A stretch of DNA of 32,456 nt from Thermoprotei archaeon (lineage in GTDB: Archaea; Thermoproteota; Thermoprotei; QMSL01). The stretch is from positions 1-32,456 of the forward strand of contig QMSP01000023.1 in assembly GCA_003650925.1 (NCBI GenBank), given 5' to 3'. Below are positions 16,511 to 22,650 of the stretch, in pieces. The notes beneath the pieces are model-generated. The model made no database searches. It was not told the DNA's origin and saw only the letters and a list, made by a program, of their open reading frames with translations. Made by a program: the position numbers and the translations under genes. Positions within the stretch are counted from its first letter, which is position 1, and every line of letters starts with the position of its first letter.

Positions 16511-17592
16511 ATGTCCTCACCTCCACAGCTACAATGAGCTTCTACTAGCTCAAGGCCTTTAGAGACCTGTTCCTCATTTAGCCTCACATATCCTACAAGC
16601 TCGACAAACTCTTGTCCCTCCGTTAGACACCATGTGAGGAAGTCCGCAATATATTTAGGTATCCTGCCTTCCAAGGCATCAAGGTTCAGGCTTACATAAA
16701 GCTCCCTGGCTATGGGATATCCTCCAGGAACCCTTCCATGCTCTTTGATGAGCGCCATGCCTTGAGCTCCTTTTGCTATGGATTCATCAGTTGGCACACC
16801 GGTTGTTGAATCATAGTCGTATCCATTGTATGGAATCAGCATAGTGCCATTCCAGACCATGATAAGAAGAGCACGCATCCTGGCAGGATTGAAGATTGCC
16901 TTAGCTAGAAAACCAATAGCGATATCATCCTCTTCTACTGCTCTTCTCATGCCTTCATTGCCTGATACTCCCATGCCCTGAAGACCACTCCACTTAGCCT
17001 TCCAGCTTCCATATAGGAATGCTGCCAAGGTCTCAGCTGTTCCACTAGCCTCTGAGCGTATGTATGGTCGAAGTGTCAAATTGACCAGATTTGATCTCAT
17101 GAATATCAGGCCCTCATGGCCGCGCTCAATAGTGACCTTCACGTCTACAGGCTTATCGTCGAGTAGAACTCTAATCCATGTCTCAACGGGATATTCTTGT
17201 GGGGGATAATTGAAGATTGCCTGGAGCGCTTTCCTTGTGACACCGATCAAGGGCATCTTTTTATTCACTACAATTAGTACTGCATCATTGGCTAGGGCTA
17301 TGGTTACATTGTTAAAAGGAGGGTCTTCATCTAGGATAGGTCTTGAGTGAGCACCAAGCTCGACAACACCACTCCCCACTTGAAGTATCCCTTTACCACT
17401 TCCTCCTCCATAAACATCTATCCTCACGTCAGGCTTTATCCTTGAGTACGCGTAGGCCCAAACACACATGAGGGGTTCTACGCTTGTGGAGCCTGATACT
17501 AATATTGTGCTCACTCTCCTAGTCGATATTACGTGAAGTGCGAGTACTAATATTAGTGCTAGAGCTATGGTGATGAGTTTAGCTTTGGGCAT
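16507..17592 (-). CDS. pstS: Phosphate-binding protein PstS
   Basis: 361 residues from ATG 17592. The N-terminal basic MPKAK is followed by a hydrophobic segment (ITIALALILVLALHVI) that anchors or exports the protein. STILVSGSTSVEPLMCVWAYAY is the PstS phosphate-loop start (Ser-rich). VYGGGSGKGILQVGSGVVELGAHSRP, IRSEASGTAETLAAFL, IAIGFLAKA and VPGGYPIARELYV are the remaining conserved blocks of PBP-like phosphate binders. A frame open to GTG 17616 exists, but box A lies at 17618-17627, so that codon would be inside the promoter; ATG 17592 just after the expected start site is better. No lipobox Cys is evident, so anchoring is by the uncleaved helix or after cleavage is lost; this cannot be decided. 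Confidence 0.93.
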   Translation of the reverse strand: MPKAKLITIALALILVLALHVISTRRVSTILVSGSTSVEPLMCVWAYAYSRIKPDVRIDVYGGGSGKGILQVGSGVVELGAHSRPILDEDPPFNNVTIALANDAVLIVVNKKMPLIGVTRKALQAIFNYPPQEYPVETWIRVLLDDKPVDVKVTIERGHEGLIFMRSNLVNLTLRPYIRSEASGTAETLAAFLYGSWKAKWSGLQGMGVSGNEGMRRAVEEDDIAIGFLAKAIFNPARMRALLIMVWNGTMLIPYNGYDYDSTTGVPTDESIAKGAQGMALIKEHGRVPGGYPIARELYVSLNLDALEGRIPKYIADFLTWCLTEGQEFVELVGYVRLNEEQVSKGLELVEAHCSCGGEDM

Positions 17593-17617
17593 CTCAATGA
17601 TCCAAAAACTGAGCACA

Positions 17618-17627
17618 CTATAAATAT
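17618..17627 (-). promoter_or_regulatory. Box A of the pst operon
   Basis: The minus strand reads ATATTTATAG. Its centre is about 26 bp from position 17597, so transcription should begin within a few bases of the pstS ATG at 17592 and the mRNA is nearly leaderless. Confidence 0.6.
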
Positions 17628-17680
17628 TACGTATATACTAAGTTAGTCTCTATAGTTTAGCTCTGTTTCTATATAGATGC

Positions 17681-19138
17681 TCAAAGTGTTGAGCTGTCCT
17701 TGAATATATCACTGAGTCTCATAGGGATTATTGAGTGAGGCCCTGCTTCCTTAGCTCCCAAGGGAGTGATCAGAGCTAGCCTAGCTTTCTCCCACATCTC
17801 CTTTACATTTCTGGCTCCAGCATAACCAAAGGCTGCTTTGAGAGCATTAGCGAACTCAATAACAACTCTCTCTACAGGTCCTCTATAAGGCACTAGAGCT
17901 TCTATACCCTCTTCGATCTCCTTTATGACCCTGCTATACCTATCTATAGCGAATCTTCTCCTTTTAGCTGCATGAGAGGCCATTCCTCGATAATATTTAT
18001 ACTTCCTGCCTCTGAACTCTACCATGGGACCAGGAGATTCATCACAGCCAGCTAGGAGATAGCCAGTCATTACTGCTGATGCTCCTACAGCTATTGCCTT
18101 AGCTGCGTCAGCTGCACTCCTTATACCACCATCAGCTATTATAGGTATCTCACATTTCATCTCATGGGTAGCATCAGCTACTTGTGCTACAGCAAATAAG
18201 GTAGGAGCAAGCGCACCAGTGACCTCCCCTGTTGTACATATGCTTCCAGAGCCTATTCCTACTCTGAAACCATCAACCTTCTCTAGTCTTGATAAGATGT
18301 CCAGAGCAGCTTCCTTCGTGCCTATGTTTCCTATGACTATATCGGCGCTAACCTCCTTCTCCAGTCTCTTAGCTGCAGCAATGCAGTTCTCATTATGGAA
18401 ATGAGCAACATCCATCACAAGGATATCAACAAATTTATCAAGTTTAAGAGCTCTTTCTCTGTCAAATGGAGATATGGCAGCAGCGCATAGAAGCCTGCCA
18501 TCCTTACCTCTTGAGGCATCAAGGAATACTCTTCTATGAGAGAGGGACCTAACAGTGATCAAGCCCAGGAGTTTGCCTTCGTGTACAACAGGCAGCTCGC
18601 TTACCATAAGGTCTTTCATTATATTGAGTATTTCTTCTATGCTTTTGTCCTTGGTGGCAAAGGGGAATTTAGTGGTATAGTTTATGACAGGGGCTTCTTT
18701 AGGAGCTAGATAGGCATGAACTTTATGTATGATGCCTATGTAGTTGCCCTCATCATCCATTACTGGTATTAAGCTAACGTTTCGCTTCTCCATCATCCTT
18801 ATGGCGTCTTCAACTCTACTGCTGGGCGTAAGCCTTATATCATGGTCTACAAAGTCATCAGCTTCCTTCACCCTCTTGACCAGCTCTACCTGCTCCTCGA
18901 TACTACAGTTCCTGTGGATAACACCTAAAGCACCAAGCCTTGCAAGAGCTATTGCCATATCGGCTTCAGTCACAGTATCCATGGGAGAGGAAACCAAAGG
19001 GATGTTTAACTCATAGTTTTTAGTAACCTTGGTTTTAAGTACAACCTCATGAGGCTCAACCCTAGCATAGCCAGGAAGCAGAATGACATCTCTAAAGGTA
19101 AGCGCAAGAGGGGCTTTATTCAGTTTCTCTTCAAACAA
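17681..19138 (-). CDS. guaB: IMP-dehydrogenase-like protein with CBS pair (divergent active site)
   Basis: 485 residues with the IMPDH layout. The barrel start TFRDVILLPGYARVEPHEV leads into two CBS domains (about residues 98-200: VEDAIRMMEKRNVSLIPV and IEEILNIMKDLMVSELPVV). The barrel resumes at about 205 and holds VMDVAHFHNENC, GNIGTKEAA, the catalytic loop GSGSICTTG (Cys301), IPIIADGGIRSAADAAKAI, and the C-terminal AFGYAGARNVKEMWEKA-ITPLGAKEAGPHSI, which is IMPDH-like rather than GMP-reductase-like. Odd points: the Arg that normally follows CTT is Gly304, the flap reads RGMASHAAK where IMPDH has GMGSLGAM, and DRY (399-401) is kept. IMPDH makes XMP from IMP for GTP synthesis; GMP reductase activity is an alternative. 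TTG 19138 is the start, with GGAGGTG 9 nt upstream. Confidence 0.85.
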   Translation of the reverse strand: MFEEKLNKAPLALTFRDVILLPGYARVEPHEVVLKTKVTKNYELNIPLVSSPMDTVTEADMAIALARLGALGVIHRNCSIEEQVELVKRVKEADDFVDHDIRLTPSSRVEDAIRMMEKRNVSLIPVMDDEGNYIGIIHKVHAYLAPKEAPVINYTTKFPFATKDKSIEEILNIMKDLMVSELPVVHEGKLLGLITVRSLSHRRVFLDASRGKDGRLLCAAAISPFDRERALKLDKFVDILVMDVAHFHNENCIAAAKRLEKEVSADIVIGNIGTKEAALDILSRLEKVDGFRVGIGSGSICTTGEVTGALAPTLFAVAQVADATHEMKCEIPIIADGGIRSAADAAKAIAVGASAVMTGYLLAGCDESPGPMVEFRGRKYKYYRGMASHAAKRRRFAIDRYSRVIKEIEEGIEALVPYRGPVERVVIEFANALKAAFGYAGARNVKEMWEKARLALITPLGAKEAGPHSIIPMRLSDIFKDSSTL

Positions 19139-19182
19139 TACATGAACACCTCCTCAGGTTTTTTAGAAACTATCGTATAGTC

Positions 19183-19192
19183 CTTTTTATAC
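19183..19192 (-). promoter_or_regulatory. Box A of the IMPDH-like gene
   Basis: The minus strand reads GTATAAAAAG, a good box A. Transcription should start near 19162, giving a leader of about 24 nt that holds GGAGGTG before TTG 19138. The promoter sits between this gene and the end of the TnpB-like gene. Confidence 0.6.
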
Positions 19193-19216
19193 ATAACTCC
19201 TAATGATGCCATTCTA

Positions 19217-19229
19217 TTCGCCTAGCGAA
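19217..19229 (-). repeat. Small hairpin 3' of the TnpB-like gene (candidate element right end)
   Basis: TTCGC-cta-GCGAA is a perfect 5-bp inverted repeat 22 bp after the TnpB-like stop. IS200/IS605-type elements carry subterminal hairpins at both ends, and TnpB guide RNAs come from this side. No second copy in the window proves an element boundary. Confidence 0.3.
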
Positions 19230-19251
19230 ACTGTCTCATTTTTCATAGGCA

Positions 19252-20298
19252 TTAATAGGCGTTTATAGATTTTAAACACCTTATTGCTAGAAGATACGCT
19301 GAGCTTACATGTATATCTAATCCTAGTTTTCTGCTTAGAGGTATTGCATCTACTGATGTGAAAGCAGGATTTACCTGTACAAATTTTCCTTTCTTCTTTC
19401 TTACCATGACCTTGGCATGTTGCAATAGTTCTGCATAGGCGAATCTAGACACTTTTCTACTAGCACTTTTTGTCTTCATCTTTTTCTTAGGAATCTTCCT
19501 AATCTTTTCAAAGACAAAATACTTCACATTATGGTAACAGGCATAGTTAATCAGTTCTGAAAGAGCCTTCAGCCTTAGGTCTTTGGCTTTATTCTTGGGA
19601 AAACCAACTAATGTCACCTCTGGGAAATGTTTTGTCTTCACATCTCTTATGTTTCCATTAGTATCTACAATTACCATGCATATCCTATCAGGGTTTATAT
19701 CAAAACCAGCAATTAGATGTGCTTTAGAGCTAACCTTAACCTTGGTAGTATGTTTAGCATAAAGCTCTAAAGGTATATGAAGGTGCAAATAGTATTTTCC
19801 TTTGTTGAAAACCACACTTACTGAATATGGCATACCATTATTAGCTCGTTGGATAAGCTCCTCAATTAATGGAATGTGCCTTGAGTGAAACTTAACCTTA
19901 GCCTCTAACCATTCATGTCTTCCATCTACATGTGGAATCTTGATTAGTACTTTATCAACCGATACCAGTCTGATATTCCTATTTCCCTTTTCACATCCCT
20001 TACCAACACTATATAGTTGTGGTTTCTTGAAATTCAGTCTTTCCTGATCGAGATATGCCATAGCTCTCTTAGTTGCTGAATATGCATAATGAGCATTACC
20101 TATAAACTTGGTAACCCTCCTAGTAGCTTCTTCATGTTTCAAACCCTTCTTCATTAACCTATATGCCATCTCAACGGCATCTCTGAATAGTCGCCCAGTG
20201 TAGAGGAGTTTTGCTAATGCAAATCTATCTTCAATAACTAACCTACCTTTTATTGTAACTTTTTCTTCACTACTATTTTCCCGTCTTCTACGTGCCAT
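19252..20298 (-). CDS. TnpB-like (IS605 OrfB family) RuvC protein without zinc ribbon
   Basis: 348 residues. A basic N-terminus (MARRRR) and a helical/beta region precede the RuvC-like nuclease: motif I AGFDINPDRICMVIVD (Asp200), motif II YFVFEKIRKIPKKK (Glu264) and motif III GLDIHVSSAYLLAIRCL (Asp328). All three acids are present, so nuclease activity is possible. The CxxC...CxxC zinc ribbon that TnpB usually carries between VNPxxTS (here VNPAFTSVDA, 309-317) and motif III is absent, leaving only about 10 residues. ATG 20298 lies inside the abrB-like frame, so the two genes overlap by 49 bp. TnpB proteins are RNA-guided nucleases of IS200/IS605 transposons; no tnpA is visible. It may be a non-autonomous element or a domesticated nuclease. 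Confidence 0.8.
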   Translation of the reverse strand: MARRRRENSSEEKVTIKGRLVIEDRFALAKLLYTGRLFRDAVEMAYRLMKKGLKHEEATRRVTKFIGNAHYAYSATKRAMAYLDQERLNFKKPQLYSVGKGCEKGNRNIRLVSVDKVLIKIPHVDGRHEWLEAKVKFHSRHIPLIEELIQRANNGMPYSVSVVFNKGKYYLHLHIPLELYAKHTTKVKVSSKAHLIAGFDINPDRICMVIVDTNGNIRDVKTKHFPEVTLVGFPKNKAKDLRLKALSELINYACYHNVKYFVFEKIRKIPKKKMKTKSASRKVSRFAYAELLQHAKVMVRKKKGKFVQVNPAFTSVDAIPLSRKLGLDIHVSSAYLLAIRCLKSINAY

Positions 20299-20396
20299 TC
20301 TATCACATCCCCCACATCTATATTCAGAGCAACACGGACGGCTCTTGGGATGGCTACTAAGTATCGTTTCGAAACTCTCGATTCAGCTATTTTCAT
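20250..20396 (-). CDS. AbrB/SpoVT-type DNA-binding protein, 48 residues, overlapping tnpB-like gene
   Basis: The frame from ATG 20396 to TAA 20250 reads MKIAESRVSKRYLVAIPRAV, then continues with an ALNIDVGDVIEW core and a VEDGKIVVKKK end. This is the swapped-hairpin AbrB fold (ESRVSxKYQVxIPKxVRxxLxIxxGDxIxW in relatives), as in archaeal antitoxin-like regulators. AAGGA lies 5 nt before the ATG, and box A is at 20427-20436. The last 49 bp overlap the start of the TnpB-like gene in another frame, so both must come from one mRNA and are probably coupled. It likely represses this promoter; the perfect palindrome at 20442-20461 is a candidate site. No toxin gene other than the TnpB-like protein is adjacent. 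Confidence 0.85.
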   Translation of the reverse strand: MKIAESRVSKRYLVAIPRAVRVALNIDVGDVIEWHVEDGKIVVKKKLQ

Positions 20397-20426
20397 AGTA
20401 ATTCCTTAGTAATCTTCTCAGAAAAA

Positions 20427-20436
20427 CTTATAAATC
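20427..20436. promoter_or_regulatory. Box A shared by abrB-tnpB (minus) and a plus-strand RNA
   Basis: The plus strand reads CTTATAAATC and the minus strand GATTTATAAG; the core TTATAA is symmetric. On the minus strand it predicts a start near 20406, 10 nt before the abrB-like ATG. On the plus strand it predicts a start near 20457, at the first base pairs of the structured segment. Confidence 0.55.
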
Positions 20437-20441
20437 TTCTG

Positions 20442-20461
20442 CTACCAATATCTATTGGTAG
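20442..20461. repeat. Perfect 20-bp palindrome beside the abrB-tnpB promoter
   Basis: CTACCAATA-tc-TATTGGTAG has 9-bp arms without mismatch. It lies just upstream of box A for the minus-strand genes and between box A and the start site for plus-strand transcription, so a dimer bound here could control both directions. It could also be a left-end hairpin of an IS605-type element. Confidence 0.6.
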
Positions 20462-20616
20462 TTTCGATTCCGATGAAGGTTGAGGAGATGAACTTTGGAT
20501 GTGTCTCCATGTCGCTGAGGGGAGTTAGGAACAAAATGACTAGCTCTCGTAGGAGGCATGGAGACGAAACTCGGGTAATGAAAGCTTATGTAGGCAATCA
20601 TAGACCTACGTAAGCT
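20457..20616 (+). ncRNA. Candidate structured RNA divergent from abrB-tnpB
   Basis: No gene is present here, but four nested or serial helices are. GTTTC (20461-20465) pairs with GAAAC (20566-20570) and closes a junction. AAGGTT (20476-20481) pairs with AACTTT (20491-20496). GTCTCCATG (20503-20511) pairs with CATGGAGAC (20557-20565), with GAGTTAG/CTAGCTC (20522-20528/20540-20546) above it. A separate 12-bp hairpin follows (20583-20594 with 20605-20616). Three stems contain a G-U pair that is allowed only if the plus strand is transcribed (it becomes A-C on the minus strand). A box A 26 bp upstream would start the RNA near 20457. I see no match to tRNA, SRP RNA, RNase P RNA or a C/D guide. The 3' end is unknown. 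Confidence 0.5.
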
Positions 20617-21559
20617 AGAACCCTCTAACATAGGGCTTGCCTAGTGATGCTGGAGCCCCTATTCGCTTCCTTATTCTTTCAAAGCTTCCTACCAGGAGAA
20701 CAATTATTGTAGCAACGTAAGGGAAAGTGCCTAGAAGTGATGGGTCGATCCCCATGGCCTGTAGAGGCATCTGAAGCCAGTACTGAAGCACTTCAGTTGT
20801 CCCAAATAGATAAGCTCCTATCATAGCTCTTAGTGGATCCCACATGGCGAATATTACAAGAGCGAGCGCTATCCAACCTCTTCCAACGGTTATACCTTCA
20901 ACCCACATGGGCGTGTAGGCCAGGGATATGTGAGCACCAGCTAGACCAGCCATAGCACCTCCAAAGGTTGTACATATGTATCTAACTAAGTAGACATTGA
21001 CCCCCATAGCATCAGCTGCTGACGGATCCTCCCCTACAGCTCTTATCCAGATCCCATATTTCGTCTTGTACATTATGAACCAAAGGATGAGCGTTATAAA
21101 GTATGAAGCATACACAAGAATATCGTGGTGAAAGAATCCTTCTCCAATGATGGGAATCCTGCTGAGGCCAGGTATTTTCACGGGCCTTAGAGCTCTCTTA
21201 AGGGCTATTCCAACATAGTCCCTAGCCATGAGGCTACTAAGGCCAGTGCCGACCATGACAAGAGCTAGTCCAGCAACCACTTGATTAGCTTGAAGGCTTA
21301 TGCATACAAATGCATGAAGAAGACCTATTATGGCTCCAGCTACGATTGCAGCCAGTACTCCAAGTTCTGGACAGCCCGTGCTATAAGCTACGATGAAGCC
21401 AGTAGCAGCACCTATCAGCATTATCCCCTCAAGTCCTAGATTAAGAACTCCAGACCTCTCAGCATAGACTTCGCCTAAAGATGCTAAGAGGAGAGGAGTG
21501 CCAGCCTTTATGGAGATATTGAGTAGATGGCCAAGCTCTATAATGAGCGAGGAGGTCAT
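20615..21559 (-). CDS. Nucleoside ABC transporter permease (BMP-type, NupQ/YufQ-like)
   Basis: 314 residues, mostly membrane helices. PLLLASLGEVYAERSGVLNLGLEGIMLIGA (about residues 19-48) is the hallmark of this permease branch. ANQVVAGLALVMVGTGLSS, GEDPSAADAMGVNVYLVRYICTTFGGAMAGLAGA (the coupling EAA-like loop) and GRGWIALALVIFAMW follow. It pairs with the second permease to form the channel of a sugar-type (RbsC-like) importer fed by the BMP-domain lipoprotein-like binder. ATG 21559 overlaps the upstream permease stop by ATGA and has GGAGGT upstream. Last gene of the four-gene operon. Confidence 0.93.
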   Translation of the reverse strand: MTSSLIIELGHLLNISIKAGTPLLLASLGEVYAERSGVLNLGLEGIMLIGAATGFIVAYSTGCPELGVLAAIVAGAIIGLLHAFVCISLQANQVVAGLALVMVGTGLSSLMARDYVGIALKRALRPVKIPGLSRIPIIGEGFFHHDILVYASYFITLILWFIMYKTKYGIWIRAVGEDPSAADAMGVNVYLVRYICTTFGGAMAGLAGAHISLAYTPMWVEGITVGRGWIALALVIFAMWDPLRAMIGAYLFGTTEVLQYWLQMPLQAMGIDPSLLGTFPYVATIIVLLVGSFERIRKRIGAPASLGKPYVRGF

Positions 21560-22650
21560 CTCCCAGCACCTCCAACTAATGTAACCTTTATCCTATACCT
21601 TAGGATGAGCTCACTGGAAACGAGAGAGAGAAGTATTAAGCCATTGAAGAGGTAGACTACACTTATGGGGAGCTGAAGATCTATTCTTATTACATCGCCT
21701 CCCACAAGGAGGCCTCCGAAGAAGAAGGTCACGGGCAGTAGTACTAGTGGATTAAGGCGAGCTAGCCATGCAGTTATGATGGCAGTATAACCATATCCAC
21801 ATGATATAGTCCAAGGATATCTTAGCCTGTGATGTATTCCAGCAACCTCTCCTACTCCAGCTAGACCAGCAAGTCCACCGCTTATGATCATAACGAAAGC
21901 CAGCACCTTTGTCTTGTTTATGCCAGCATATCTGGCAGCTTCAGGGTTCAGGCCATAGACGTTGATCTCATAGCCTATCTTAGTCTCCTTCAAGAGAAGA
22001 TATACCAGAGGGACTAGAGCGAGAGAGATGAGGAGAGTTGGCCAGTGAATGCTGGTGCCAGGTATGAGAGGCAAACGAGCCTCGATAGGGAATTCATCAG
22101 TTATGGGATATCTCCATGTAGTAGCGCCTCTCCAAGGGCCATATATGAGAAACTCCACTATCTTCATGGCTATGTAGTTCATCATCAATGTCGCTATGAT
22201 CTCGTTTACCTCAAATTTAGCCTTCAGAATAGCAGGAATGAAAGCCCATAGTGCACCAGCTAGGAAGCCAAGCAGATACATGGATGGAATGATAAGCCAT
22301 GATGGATAGCCTTTCATACCATAGAGCGCAATCCACGTAGCAGCTACTGAGCCCATGAGGAGCTGGCCCTCAGCTCCGATGTTCCATACATTGGCCTTAA
22401 AGGCCACTATAAGGCCTAGTGAGCATAGTAGAAGAGGTATGAGCTTGACTATACTGAACTCGATACCATGCTCTGTGAGAAAAGAGTCGTGAAATATTTT
22501 AGCATATGCAGAAACAGGGTCTATGCCATGAGCTAAGAAGATGAAGGCTGCTATCATCAGTGCTACAGCAAGTGAGAATATAGCGACAAAGATCTGAAGC
22601 CATATTGGAGCCTCATACACCCTTTCTAGCCTTATCTTTATCCACTTCAC
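21556..22650 (-). CDS. Nucleoside ABC transporter permease (BMP-type, NupP/YufP-like)
   Basis: 364 residues. An N-terminal helix follows IRLERVYEAPIWLQIFVAIFSLAVALMIAA. KLIPLLLCSLGLIVAFKANVWNIGAEGQLLMGSVAA is the conserved block of this permease type. FEVNEIIATLMMNYIA, GLNPEAARYAGINKTKVLAFVMIISGGLAGLAGVGEV (coupling loop) and the GYGYTAIITAWLARLNP block follow. The frame begins at GTG 22650, giving a 38-bp overlap with the ATPase gene; a GTG at 22620 is an alternative that would cut 10 residues. Tight coupling with the ATPase is clear either way. Confidence 0.92.
   Translation of the reverse strand: MKWIKIRLERVYEAPIWLQIFVAIFSLAVALMIAAFIFLAHGIDPVSAYAKIFHDSFLTEHGIEFSIVKLIPLLLCSLGLIVAFKANVWNIGAEGQLLMGSVAATWIALYGMKGYPSWLIIPSMYLLGFLAGALWAFIPAILKAKFEVNEIIATLMMNYIAMKIVEFLIYGPWRGATTWRYPITDEFPIEARLPLIPGTSIHWPTLLISLALVPLVYLLLKETKIGYEINVYGLNPEAARYAGINKTKVLAFVMIISGGLAGLAGVGEVAGIHHRLRYPWTISCGYGYTAIITAWLARLNPLVLLPVTFFFGGLLVGGDVIRIDLQLPISVVYLFNGLILLSLVSSELILRYRIKVTLVGGAGR

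Noticed and set aside
17593-17616. PstS start at GTG 17616
   Set aside because: Box A at 17618-17627 places the transcription start downstream of this codon.
19120-19143. Seven-codon ORF MYCLKRN overlapping the IMPDH-like start
   Set aside because: Its ATG is only 4 nt from GGAGGTG and it ends inside the gene; it is most easily a chance frame, and TTG 19138 at 9-nt spacing is the functional start.
20470-20520. C/D guide RNA in the divergent segment (GATGA twice, CTGA once)
   Set aside because: Only partial C boxes, spacing too long, and no flanking terminal stem in the right position; the helices listed explain the segment better.
20461-20570. CRISPR repeat-like GTTTCG...CGAAAC ends
   Set aside because: There is one inverted pair only, no direct repeats and no regular spacers; the two ends pair with each other as a helix.
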